Part shown: in pieces, positions 54,607 to 64,000 of the stretch
Position numbering within the stretch: the first letter of the stretch is position 1
Layout of the letters: every line of letters begins with the position of its first letter
Notes under the pieces: model-generated
Seen by the model: the letters and a program-made list of their open reading frames with translations, nothing else
What the model was told of the DNA's origin: nothing
Databases searched by the model: none
Source: Hyphomicrobiales bacterium
GTDB taxonomy: Bacteria > Pseudomonadota > Alphaproteobacteria > Rhizobiales > Rhizobiaceae
Assembly (NCBI GenBank): GCA_900467685.1
Contig: UBQX01000018.1
Span: 1 to 64,000 of the forward strand
Direction: 5' to 3'
DNA length: 64,000 bases
Translations under genes and position numbers: made by a program

Positions 54607-54987
54607 CTATTCGAATTCGAAAACGGTTTCGCCATAGCCGACGAGGTCGCCGGCCTTGAAGGGCTTTGCGGCGACCCGCCCGGCCTTCTCCGCCTGGATG
54701 GCAAACCGGATTTCGCCAAGTTCCAGAAAGCCGACGATCTGGTGCTCCGTGACCGTGTCGCCGACGCGGATCGCAGGAGAGGCATCGGCAAAGACACCAA
54801 AATAGCGGGTGCGGATGCCGCTCTTCGCCTTCACCGGTCGCGGCGCTGCCGCAGCTATCGCAACAGCCTTGTGCGGCCGGTTGACGATGACCTTCAGCCG
54901 CCCACCGTGTCCAATCGCGCATTCGAGTTCGGCAAGACCACGCGATTTGGCAAGCGCAATGGCGCGTTCGATTTCGTCGAGGGTCAT
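54607..54987 (-). CDS. biotinyl-domain protein lacking the biotinylation lysine (degenerate BCCP)
   Basis: A 126-aa paralogue of the BCCP at 56354. N-termini align ([20 protein letters not shown] with [20 protein letters not shown]) and the C-terminal half is a lipoyl/biotinyl barrel ending [15 protein letters not shown]. Where the true BCCP has EAMKM, this protein has ELGEI (89-93): the lysine is Glu92. It therefore cannot carry biotin and may be a structural or regulatory subunit. It overlaps the accC stop by four bases, so stoichiometric coupling with the biotin carboxylase is likely. Confidence 0.85.
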   Translation of the reverse strand: MTLDEIERAIALAKSRGLAELECAIGHGGRLKVIVNRPHKAVAIAAAAPRPVKAKSGIRTRYFGVFADASPAIRVGDTVTEHQIVGFLELGEIRFAIQAEKAGRVAAKPFKAGDLVGYGETVFEFE

Positions 54988-56351
54988 TCTCCGCCCTCCG
55001 GCTTGATCGCCCCGGAGGCGATCAGAGCTTCCAGATGATGAATGTCGAACCCGCCCTGCCGGAAGCCCGGATCATTCATGAGCCGGCGTTGCAGCGGAAT
55101 GTTGGTCGTGAGCCCTCCGATCTCGTATTCGGCGAGCGCCGTCTTCATCCGCGTCACGGCCTCCTCGCGCGTGTCGCCATAGGCGATCAGTTTCGCAACA
55201 AGCGAATCGTAATGCGGCGGCACCTCGTAGCCGTCGTAGAGATGCGTATCGAGCCGGATGCCCGGCCCGCCGGGCGGGCGATGCGTCTCGACCAGGCCGG
55301 GCGAAGGCGTGAAAGCAAAGGGGTCCTCGGCATTGATGCGGCATTCGATGGCATGGCCGCGCATGACAATATCGGCCTGCGTGAAGGAGAGCGGCTCGCC
55401 CAGCGCGATCCTGATCTGCTCGCGCACGATATCGATGCCCGTCACCATTTCCGTCACCGGATGCTCGACCTGCACGCGCGTGTTCATCTCGATGAAGAAG
55501 AACTCGCCGTTTTCATAGAGGAATTCGAACGTGCCCGCGCCGCGATAGCCCATCTGCTTGCAGGCCGCGACGCAGCGCGCGCCGACGCGCTCGATCGCCT
55601 CTCGGGGAATGCCCGGCGCCGGGGATTCTTCGATCACCTTCTGGTGCCGTCGCTGCATGGAGCAATCGCGCTCGCCGAGCATGACCGCGTTGCCATGGGC
55701 ATCCGCGAGGATCTGGATTTCCACATGGCGCGGATGTTCCAGAAACATCTCGATATAGACATCGGGGTTGTTGAAGGCGCGGCTCGCCTCTTCCCGCGTC
55801 AGCGCGACGGCGTCGGCGAGCTCCTCCTCCCGGCGAACGATGCGCATGCCGCGCCCGCCGCCGCCGCCCGAAGCCTTGACGATGACCGGATAGCCAACCT
55901 CCGCCGCGATATGGCGAACCCGCCACTCCTCGTCCGGCAAGGCCCCGCCGGAACCCGGAACGCAAGGCACGCCCGCGGCGCGCATCGCCTCCTTCGCCGC
56001 GATCTTGTCGCCCATGGTGCGGATCGCCTCCGCCGGTGGCCCGATGAAGATGAGCCCCGCCTTCTCGACAGCCTCGGCAAAACCGGCATTTTCCGACAGG
56101 AATCCGTAGCCCGGATGGATCGCTCCCGCCCCGGTCGCCTTGGCGGCGAGCAGGATGGAAGCGATGTTGAGATAGCTTTCGCGCGCCGGTGCCGGGCCGA
56201 TGCAGAGGCGCTTGTCGGCCAGCTGCACATGGCGCAGGTCGCGGTCGGCCTCGGAATGGATGGCGACCGTTTTCAGGCCCAGCGACCGGCAGGCGCGCAG
56301 GATGCGCAGCGCGATCTCTCCCCGGTTGGCGATGAGAACCGTATCGAACAT
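54984..56351 (-). CDS. accC: biotin carboxylase (AccC-like)
   Basis: A 455-aa ATP-grasp enzyme: N-terminal [20 protein letters not shown], glycine-rich [28 protein letters not shown] and the catalytic/bicarbonate region [20 protein letters not shown]. It carboxylates biotin on a carrier protein using bicarbonate and ATP. The ATG at 56351 is preferred over a TTG six bases upstream. It is probably a second copy beside the housekeeping acetyl-CoA carboxylase gene, dedicated to this cluster (inference). Confidence 0.9.
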   Translation of the reverse strand: MFDTVLIANRGEIALRILRACRSLGLKTVAIHSEADRDLRHVQLADKRLCIGPAPARESYLNIASILLAAKATGAGAIHPGYGFLSENAGFAEAVEKAGLIFIGPPAEAIRTMGDKIAAKEAMRAAGVPCVPGSGGALPDEEWRVRHIAAEVGYPVIVKASGGGGGRGMRIVRREEELADAVALTREEASRAFNNPDVYIEMFLEHPRHVEIQILADAHGNAVMLGERDCSMQRRHQKVIEESPAPGIPREAIERVGARCVAACKQMGYRGAGTFEFLYENGEFFFIEMNTRVQVEHPVTEMVTGIDIVREQIRIALGEPLSFTQADIVMRGHAIECRINAEDPFAFTPSPGLVETHRPPGGPGIRLDTHLYDGYEVPPHYDSLVAKLIAYGDTREEAVTRMKTALAEYEIGGLTTNIPLQRRLMNDPGFRQGGFDIHHLEALIASGAIKPEGGE

Positions 56352-56353
56352 TC

Positions 56354-56782
56354 TCAATCACCGATCTCGAAAAGCAGCATGCCGCGTACCACCGGCGCAC
56401 CATCCTCGACCATGATGGACTGGACCCTGCCCGCGCGATCGGCCTCGATAGGCGTCAGCATCTTCATCGCCTCGATGAGCCCGAGAACCTGACCCTCCTC
56501 GATCGTGTCGCCCGGCTTCACATAAGGCTCCGCGCCCGGCGCCGGCGAACGATAGAAGGTGCCGGCCATGCCCGATGTCAGGCGATGCAGTTCCGGCTTC
56601 GGCGGTGGAGCAGCCTCACCGGCAACCTTCGTCTCGACATGCGCGACACGCTCTGCCGAACCGACTGTCTCCTCGTCGCCCAGCGTGATGCGGAGGGTCT
56701 CGCCATTCGCCTCATATTCGAGGCCGGCGATCCCGCTCTTCTTCGCCAGTTCGATCAGGCGTTCGATGAAGTCGATATCCAT
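56354..56782 (-). CDS. accB: biotin carboxyl carrier protein (AccB-like)
   Basis: A 142-aa BCCP: N-terminal helical region, a Pro/Ala-rich linker (about 55-65), and a C-terminal biotinyl domain with the canonical [15 protein letters not shown], biotin acceptor Lys107. It lies 8 bp after pxpC and 2 bp before accC. It should present carboxybiotin to a carboxyltransferase, but no such gene (accA/accD or pccB type) is in the cluster; the PxpBC pair is the only candidate. Confidence 0.92.
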   Translation of the reverse strand: MDIDFIERLIELAKKSGIAGLEYEANGETLRITLGDEETVGSAERVAHVETKVAGEAAPPPKPELHRLTSGMAGTFYRSPAPGAEPYVKPGDTIEEGQVLGLIEAMKMLTPIEADRAGRVQSIMVEDGAPVVRGMLLFEIGD

Positions 56783-56789
56783 GGTGATC

Positions 56790-57749
56790 CTATCCCGCCA
56801 GCGACCGGGCGACTTCGACCGTACGGGCAAGTGCGTCGATCTCATGGCGCTGCCGGCGAAGCGCAGCATTGGCTTCGTCCGGCGTGACTTCGGTGAAGAG
56901 AAAGCGGCTGTCCGGCCCGGCCTGCCCGACGATCCAGAGGTCCGCTTCGATAATCGTCGCGATCTTCGGATAGCCGCCGCATGTGTTGGCATCGGCGAGC
57001 TGGATGATCGGTTTGCCGGAGGGCGGAACCTGGATCGTGCCCGGCAGGATACCGTGCGACATCAGCTCCAGCCGGCGCTCCAGCTTCAGTTCCGGGCCTT
57101 CGAGCCGATAGCCCATGCGGTCGGCCTCCTGTGTCACCCGCCACGACCAGCGCGAGAAGAGCTTGCGGGCATCGGCGCTGAAGACGGAATGCTCCGCCGC
57201 AGGCACCGCGCGAACGGGAAGCGGATTGGTGAAATCAAGGGCGGCGAAGGGATCGAGCGCAGCGCCGAAAGCCCGCATAGGCGGCTTCGGCATCACATCG
57301 AGCCGGTCGCCGCGTTTCAGGCCGCGCCCTTCAAGACCCCCATAGCCGGATTTCAGGTCGGTGGCCCGCGAGCCGAGCACCGGCTCGACATCGATGCCGT
57401 CTGCGAAGGTGATATAGACCCGCGCGCCCCTGTCCGGCGGCGCGATCACCAGCGTCTCGCCTTCGGCTGCACTTGCAGCCCAGCGCGGTGGCAGCGGCCG
57501 GCCGGCCAGCGTGACCGCGCCCTCCGCACCCGTCACCGCGAAGCGCGCGGGCTGGTCGAAACGCAGGCGGAAGGGAAAGATGGCGATTTCCAGCCCGGCG
57601 GCATTGAGTTCATTGCCGAGCAGGGCATTGCCGATCATCAGCGACAGGCGGTCCATCGCCCCGCTGCGGCTCACCCCGATATCGAAGCGTCCGTTGCGGC
57701 CGAGATCCTGGATGGAATTGGCAGCGCCTGTCGTCAGCACTTCGATCAT
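56790..57749 (-). CDS. pxpC: 5-oxoprolinase subunit C (KipA/biotin-dependent carboxyltransferase-like)
   Basis: A 319-aa protein starting MIEVLTTGAANSIQDLGRNG, with GVSRSGAMDRLSLMIGNALLG and NTCGGYPKIATI, as in KipA/PxpC proteins. This fold is also the carboxyltransferase part of urea carboxylase. It overlaps pxpB by four bases. It forms the PxpBC complex that, with PxpA, opens 5-oxoproline. Confidence 0.92.
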   Translation of the reverse strand: MIEVLTTGAANSIQDLGRNGRFDIGVSRSGAMDRLSLMIGNALLGNELNAAGLEIAIFPFRLRFDQPARFAVTGAEGAVTLAGRPLPPRWAASAAEGETLVIAPPDRGARVYITFADGIDVEPVLGSRATDLKSGYGGLEGRGLKRGDRLDVMPKPPMRAFGAALDPFAALDFTNPLPVRAVPAAEHSVFSADARKLFSRWSWRVTQEADRMGYRLEGPELKLERRLELMSHGILPGTIQVPPSGKPIIQLADANTCGGYPKIATIIEADLWIVGQAGPDSRFLFTEVTPDEANAALRRQRHEIDALARTVEVARSLAG

Positions 57750-58405
57750 AGCCAGACATCCTCGATGGTGAAGCGGACGATGTCGCCGGGCGCCAGCGTC
57801 GAGGGTTCGTCACGATGCGGATCAAAGAGAGCGATATTGGTGCGGCCGATGATGTGCCACCCGGAAGGAGAGGTCTGCGGCATGACGGCGGCCTGTGCGC
57901 CGCCGACGATCACCGAACCCACCGGTACGGCCAGCCGTGGCGTCGAGCGGCGGGCAATGGCCAGTGCCGGATCGAGACCCGAGAGATAGGGAAAGCCCGG
58001 CATCGCGCCGATGGCCGCGACCTGATAGGTGCCCGCCGCATGGCGTTGCGCGGCTTCCAGAGGGGCAAGCCCGCAATGTCGCGCCCAGGGCTTGAAGTCT
58101 TCGCCGTTCTGGCCGCCATAAATGACCGGAATTTCCACAGTCTTGCCCCGGCGCGGCAGAGGCTGCGCCTTGGCCCAGCGCTCGGTGAGCTCTCTGCGCG
58201 CCTCTTCCGGTGCGATCTCTTCCGGATTGAAGAGGGCGAGAATGTTGTTCATGCCCGGCACGGTTTCGGTGAAGCCGGGGGCGGCCTGCAGGTCGGTGGC
58301 CAGCGACCAGATGCGCTTCTGGAACTGCTCGTCGAAGCGGCTCGAATTGGATTGCAGGAGCAACGCACTTCCGCCCGAAAAACTGATCGTGATCGGCTCT
58401 CGCAT
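57746..58405 (-). CDS. pxpB: 5-oxoprolinase subunit B (KipI-like)
   Basis: A 219-aa KipI-family protein. It shows the family segments VPGMNNILALFNPE, EIPVIYGGQNGEDF, IGAMPGFPYLSGLDPAL and GWHIIGRTNIALFDPHRDEP. It is the first gene of the six-gene minus-strand cluster, 133 bp downstream of the FAH-family gene. It partners PxpC. Confidence 0.92.
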   Translation of the reverse strand: MREPITISFSGGSALLLQSNSSRFDEQFQKRIWSLATDLQAAPGFTETVPGMNNILALFNPEEIAPEEARRELTERWAKAQPLPRRGKTVEIPVIYGGQNGEDFKPWARHCGLAPLEAAQRHAAGTYQVAAIGAMPGFPYLSGLDPALAIARRSTPRLAVPVGSVIVGGAQAAVMPQTSPSGWHIIGRTNIALFDPHRDEPSTLAPGDIVRFTIEDVWL

Positions 58406-58538
58406 GGCGGTTTGGGGCTCCTCTCCGGCGGATCAGGCGCGTGAGACTCGAAGCCGCCCTTCCGTTGCGTCAGGATGGCCCTTTCAGCAAACGAAAACAA
58501 GGAAGCCGGGAGTTTATCCCCTGCCCTCCTCGTGAGGC

Positions 58539-59711
58539 TCAGAGCCTGTCGATGAGCCCGCGCGCGGCAAGGTTCTGCATCAGCGCCCTGACTCCAAAGG
58601 TCCATTCGGGGCATGCATCCGTCCGGTCCACGATATTGACCAGACGGCCGAGCCGCGGCGAGGCAATCTCTACGCGGTCGCCGATCTCGTGGGTGAAACC
58701 GAGGCCGGGGCCGCGCCGGTCCTTCACCGGCGCAAACATGGTGCCGAGGAACAGCACCGCGCCATCGGGATATTGATGGTTGCGGTTCAGCATCTGTGCC
58801 GCAAGGTTCTTCGGCGTGCGGCTGATCGCCGACATGTGGCTGACGCCGGTCATCTCGAAGCCATCCTCGCCGGTCACGCTGAGCGAGACGCTGAGGCCGC
58901 CCACGTCCTCAAGGGTAAAATCCTTGTCGAAAAGGCGGATGAAGGGGCCGAGCGCACAGGAGGCGTTGTTGTCCTTCGCCTTGCCGAGCAGCAGCGCCGA
59001 GCGACCTTCGACGTCGCGGAGATTCACGTCATTACCAAGCGTCGCGCCGACAATCGTTCCATCAGAGCGCACGGCCAACACCACTTCCGGCTCCGGATTG
59101 TTCCACTCGGAAATCGGATGAATGCCCACCTTGGCGCCGCAGCCGACAGCGGACATGACTTGCGCCTTGGTGAAGATTTCCGCGTCGGGACCAATGCCGA
59201 CCTCGAGATATTGCGACCAGAGCCCCATGTCCTGCAGCAGCGCCTTGACCTTGGCGGCCTCGGGCGAACCCGCAACAACGCCCTTCAGACTCTCGCCCAG
59301 CACGGGCGCGAGGCGCTTGCGGATTTCCTCCGCGCGGCCGCTATCGCCCTTCGCCTGCTCCTCGATCACACGCTCCAGCATGCTCCCCGCAAAGGTAACG
59401 CCGGCGGCCTTGATCGCCTGCAGGTCGATCGGCGCGAGAAGCTCGCCCGCCTCGCCACTCAGGAATGCATCGAGAGGGCCCATATCGGGCAGATCGGTGA
59501 GGCTCGGGAGCCATGCCGAGACGTCCGGTTTTTCCAGCAGCGAAGCAATTGTCGCGACGTGACCGGAGAGGTCATGGACATGCCTCCCGCGCAAAATCAC
59601 TGGCGAAGGGCCGCCAGCAACCTTCGACCAGACGCGGCCGACGAGCAGCGCGTTCTCGGAATCCTCCGGCAGAAGTGTGGCTGCAGTCAGTGACAGGCTC
59701 GCATGGGCCAT
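58539..59711 (-). CDS. fumarylacetoacetate hydrolase (FAH) family protein
   Basis: A 390-aa protein. The metal-binding FAH core is in the C-terminal two thirds: HPISEWNNPEPEVVLAV, GATLGNDVNLRDVEGRSALL, CALGPFIRLFD, ARGLIDRL at the end. This long subtype is often found with sugar ABC operons, where FAH proteins dehydrate or cleave 2-keto-3-deoxy sugar acids. It is divergent from the YtfQRT-type importer (293 bp between starts), supporting such a role for an imported pentose or hexose. GGAGGAATTC precedes the ATG. Confidence 0.75.
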   Translation of the reverse strand: MAHASLSLTAATLLPEDSENALLVGRVWSKVAGGPSPVILRGRHVHDLSGHVATIASLLEKPDVSAWLPSLTDLPDMGPLDAFLSGEAGELLAPIDLQAIKAAGVTFAGSMLERVIEEQAKGDSGRAEEIRKRLAPVLGESLKGVVAGSPEAAKVKALLQDMGLWSQYLEVGIGPDAEIFTKAQVMSAVGCGAKVGIHPISEWNNPEPEVVLAVRSDGTIVGATLGNDVNLRDVEGRSALLLGKAKDNNASCALGPFIRLFDKDFTLEDVGGLSVSLSVTGEDGFEMTGVSHMSAISRTPKNLAAQMLNRNHQYPDGAVLFLGTMFAPVKDRRGPGLGFTHEIGDRVEIASPRLGRLVNIVDRTDACPEWTFGVRALMQNLAARGLIDRL

Positions 59712-60004
59712 GAATTCCTCCCGATTTTTTATCTAACGCTTACGTTCGTTTTGGCCGATTCAGCCGCATCACGCAATCACCGGCGTTGCGCTGCGCCTGC
59801 ACAACGCAGATGCGGGAAGCGCTTGATTCCACATTGATTGTGCATCTTTCTCCACGGCATCTCCTGCGGGCATTTTCTTCCTATACGTGCATCAATCAGC
59901 CATAAATACACTTTTTATGAGGATATATTTACATATAATAGTACTTTTGCTAGCGTCCCTGTCAGCTACCCGGAGAGAGTGGGTACGCATTGTGGGAGGA
60001 AATC

Positions 60005-60976
60005 ATGAAGTTCTTTACGAAGCTCGCGGTCGCCGCGGGCGTTGCTGCCCTGTTGTCTTCTGCTGCCTATGCAGACAGCCTGAAAGGCAAGACGATCGGC
60101 TTCTCGCAGATCGGTTCTGAATCCGGCTGGCGCGCGGCTGAAACCTCGGTCACCAAGCAGCAGGCTGAAAAGCGCGGCATCAATCTGAAGTTCGCCGACG
60201 CCCAGCAGAAGCAGGAAAACCAGATCAAGGCCATCCGCGGCTTCATCGCGCAAGGGGTTGACGCCATCCTCGTTGCCCCGGTCGTTTCGACGGGTTGGGA
60301 CGCGGTTCTCGGCGAAGCCAAGGACGCGAAGATCCCGGTCATCCTTCTCGACCGCGGCGTTGACGCTCCGCAGGACCTCTACCTGACCTCGGTCGCGTCC
60401 GACCAGGTGAAGGAAGGCAAGGTTGCCGGCGACTGGCTGGTGAAGACCGTTGGCGACAAGAAGTGCAACGTCGTCGAACTGCAGGGCACCGTTGGTTCCA
60501 CGCCGGCCATCAACCGCAAGAAGGGCTTCGAAGAAGCCATCAAGGGCCACGACAACATCAAGATCGTGCGCAGCCAGACCGGCGACTTTACCCGCTCCAA
60601 GGGCAAGGAAGTCATGGAAGGCTTCATCAAGGCGGAAGATGGCGGCAAGAACATCTGCGCCATGTATGCCCATAACGACGACATGGCTGTCGGTGGCATC
60701 CAGGCCATCAAGGATGCCGGCCTGAAGCCGGGCAAGGACGTTCTCGTCGTCTCCGTCGATGCCGTTCCGGATATCTTCAAGGCCATGATGAACAACGAAG
60801 CCAACGCGACCGTCGAACTGACGCCGAACATGGCCGGCCCCGCCTTCGACGCGCTCGACGCCTACTGGACGAGCAAGAAGGTCCCGGAAAAGTTCATCAT
60901 CACGGAATCGAAGCTTTACACGCCGAACGACGATCCGAAGAAGGTGTATGAAGAGAAGAAGGGTCTGGGTTACTGA
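60005..60976 (+). CDS. ytfQ: furanose-binding periplasmic protein, YtfQ type
   Basis: A 323-aa protein: signal peptide residues 1-22 (ending AAYA), then GKTIGFSQIGSESGWRAAET, the characteristic YtfQ opening; APVVSTGWDAVLGEAKDA and YAHNDDMAVGGIQAIKDAGL follow. E. coli YtfQ binds galactofuranose. ATG at 60005 follows GGGAGGAAATC. The 293-bp upstream gap is AT-rich near 59905-59945 and should hold the divergent promoters, but I see no convincing operator. Confidence 0.9.
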   Translation: MKFFTKLAVAAGVAALLSSAAYADSLKGKTIGFSQIGSESGWRAAETSVTKQQAEKRGINLKFADAQQKQENQIKAIRGFIAQGVDAILVAPVVSTGWDAVLGEAKDAKIPVILLDRGVDAPQDLYLTSVASDQVKEGKVAGDWLVKTVGDKKCNVVELQGTVGSTPAINRKKGFEEAIKGHDNIKIVRSQTGDFTRSKGKEVMEGFIKAEDGGKNICAMYAHNDDMAVGGIQAIKDAGLKPGKDVLVVSVDAVPDIFKAMMNNEANATVELTPNMAGPAFDALDAYWTSKKVPEKFIITESKLYTPNDDPKKVYEEKKGLGY

Positions 60977-60994
60977 TCCCGGAGTAACCCTAAA

Positions 60995-61056
60995 AGCCAT
61001 GAAATTCATGGCTGAAAAGCGTTCCGTCGGACCATCCGGCGGAACGTTCTTGTCTT
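60995..61056 (+). terminator. attenuator-type hairpins after ytfQ
   Basis: First, AGCCATGAA-A-TTCATGGCT (60995-61013), a perfect palindrome. Second, CGTTCCGTCGGA (61020-61031) pairs with TCCGGCGGAACG (61035-61046), 12 bp with one G-T pair, followed by TTCTTGTCTT. Partial termination would give more binding protein than ATPase and permeases. Confidence 0.6.
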
Positions 61057-61103
61057 AACGACCGACAAGATCAAAGATCACGAAAATAAAGGGAGGGGCA
61101 ACG

Positions 61104-62659
<1,556 letters not shown>

Positions 62660-62663
<4 letters not shown>

Positions 62664-63667
62664 AACTCAAAAAATTCTCGCGGCTGATCAATCCGCAGTC
62701 CATCGCGCTCGTCGTGGTGCTTCTGGTCAACTGGGCCCTGTTCCCGGGCTTTTTCAACGTCACCTGGCAGGATGGTCGGCTGTTCGGCAGCCTGATCGAC
62801 GTGCTCAATCGCGGCGTCCCGGTGGCGATCCTCGCGATCGGCATGTCGGCCGTCATCGCCACCAAGGGGGTCGATCTTTCTGTCGGGGCGGTCATGGCGA
62901 TCTCCGGCGCTGTCGCGGCAACGCTGGTCACGGATGGTTATCCGGCTTATGTTGCAGTGCTTGCCGCCCTTGCGATCGGCATCGTCTGCGGCGTATGGAA
63001 CGGCATTCTGGTGGCTTTCCTGGAAATCCAGCCGATCATCGCGACGCTGGTTCTCATGGTCGCCGGACGCGGGATCGCACAGCTCATTACCGCCGGCTCC
63101 ATCGTCACATTCTCCGATCCGCTCCTGATCTTCATCGGCACCGGGTCGTTTGCGGGCCTTCCGATGCCGGTTGTGATTGCCATCGTCCTGCTGGTGCTCA
63201 GCGTCTTTCTCGTGCGCTCCAGCGCCGTCGGCCTTTTCATTGAATCCGTCGGCGTCAATCGGGCTGCCGCGAGCCTCGCAGGCATTCGCAGCGGCCTCCT
63301 TCTGGTCGCGGTCTATGGCTTCTCGGGCTTCTGCGCCGCCGTGTCCGGCCTGATCGTCGCCGGCGACATCAAGGGGGCGGATGCCAACAATGCGGGCCTC
63401 TGGCTCGAGCTCGATGCGATCCTCGCGGTCGTCATCGGCGGCACCTCGCTTCTGGGCGGCCGCTTCTCGATTGCCATGTCCGTACTCGGCGCCATCATCA
63501 TCCAGGCGATGAACACGGGCATTCTGGTCTCGGGCTTCCCGCCGGAATTCAACCTCGTGGTCAAGGCCGGCGTGATCATCCTGATCTTCACCATGCAGTC
63601 GCCGCTTGCCACCCGCTTCATTGAATCACGCAAAAACGCCCGCGCGCTTGCGAGGAAAGCATCATGA
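62660..63667 (+). CDS. ytfT: furanose ABC importer permease, YtfT type
   Basis: A 335-aa RbsC-like permease: TKGVDLSVGAVMAISGAVAA and IGGTSLLGGRFSIAMSVLGA are the family segments. It overlaps ytfR and the next permease gene by four bases each. It is one half of the heterodimeric channel. Confidence 0.88.
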
Positions 63668-64000
63668 ACCGCAGTCTCCGTCCGCTGGCGGCCACCGCCG
63701 TCATTTTCGCGCTCGCCTATGCGGCCAGCATCTTCCAGTTTCCGGGCATGTTCTCGACGCGCGTGCTCGGCAACTTCCTGACTGACAATGCCTTCCTCGG
63801 CATCACCGCCGTGGGTATGACCTTCGTCATCATCTCCGGCGGCATCGATCTCTCGGTGGGGGCCATCATCGGTTTCACCGGCGTGCTGATTGCCGTGCTG
63901 ATCGGCTGGGCCGGCATCCACCCGCTCGCAGCCTTCGCCATCGCGCTCGTCGTGGCCGGTGCGTTTGGTGCTGCGATGGGCGCCGCGATCCATTATCTGG
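63664..64000 (+). CDS. yjfF: furanose ABC importer permease, YjfF type (cut by window end)
   Basis: The first 112 codons are visible: MNRSLRPLAATAVIFALAYA followed by the RbsC-like ISGGIDLSVGAIIGFTGVLI. It starts within the stop of the previous permease gene (ATGA) and continues past 64000. The order Q-R-T-F matches the E. coli ytfQRT-yjfF operon. Confidence 0.88.
   Translation, partial: MNRSLRPLAATAVIFALAYAASIFQFPGMFSTRVLGNFLTDNAFLGITAVGMTFVIISGGIDLSVGAIIGFTGVLIAVLIGWAGIHPLAAFAIALVVAGAFGAAMGAAIHYL

Noticed and set aside
59712-60004. Operator for the FAH/ytfQ divergent promoters (TGATTGTGCA and TGCATCAATCA)
   Set aside because: The two elements are only imperfect inverted copies, far apart, and could be chance.

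Overview
The window looks like an accessory, transport-rich stretch of a high-GC alphaproteobacterial genome, most likely Rhizobiaceae (Rhizobium/Agrobacterium/Ensifer/Shinella type). The evidence is the L-rhamnose locus, which has the gene content and order known from Rhizobium leguminosarum (rhaRSTPQUK divergent from rhaDI), together with many ABC importers each paired with catabolic enzymes. Such density is typical of a chromid or megaplasmid, but replicon identity is inference. I see no rRNA, tRNA, CRISPR array, prophage or insertion sequence.

Layout. (1) 1-12.4 kb: purine/nucleoside salvage. A TetR gene (cut by the window edge) and a phosphoribosyltransferase lie on the minus strand. On the plus strand are an M20 amidohydrolase, a PotABCD-type importer, a second M20 hydrolase, a nucleoside hydrolase and two adenine deaminase paralogues. 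(2) 12.4-23 kb: LysR + SDR + aldo/keto reductase, then a second LysR divergent from a GMC alcohol dehydrogenase that leads into a complete branched-chain-amino-acid-type ABC operon. (3) 23.1-29.3 kb, minus strand: a SsuABC/TauABC-type importer followed in the same operon by a DctB-like sensor kinase and an NtrC-family regulator. Upstream of the operon are a near-consensus sigma-54 promoter and two palindromic sites 21 bp apart. (4) 29.4-40.3 kb: the rhamnose regulon, with a divergent promoter full of 10-bp-phased repeats, ending in a strong intrinsic terminator. (5) 40.4-47.4 kb: an unusual ArsR-type regulator, a cytoplasmic GH51 arabinofuranosidase and a sugar ABC importer. (6) 47.6-53.2 kb: aminotransferase + glutamine-synthetase-like pair (polyamine/GABA type), a lipocalin, an SDR and a DUF2254 membrane protein. 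(7) 53.28-53.83 kb: fluoride riboswitch and crcB. (8) 53.8-58.4 kb, minus strand: pxpB-pxpC-BCCP-biotin carboxylase-degenerate BCCP-pxpA. (9) 58.5-64 kb: an FAH-family enzyme divergent from a YtfQRT-YjfF furanose importer; the last gene is cut by the window end.

How it fits together. Most modules follow one plan: a regulator, an importer, and cytoplasmic enzymes that open the imported substrate (arabino-oligosaccharide to arabinose, rhamnose to dihydroxyacetone phosphate and lactate, nucleoside to base to hypoxanthine, 5-oxoproline to glutamate). In several operons a strong hairpin lies directly downstream of the solute-binding-protein gene, which would let the binding protein accumulate above its membrane partners. 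The most unusual items are the sigma-54/enhancer-controlled transporter that carries its own two-component system, and the oxoprolinase cluster that contains a biotin carboxylase, a normal BCCP and a BCCP paralogue without the biotinylatable lysine.
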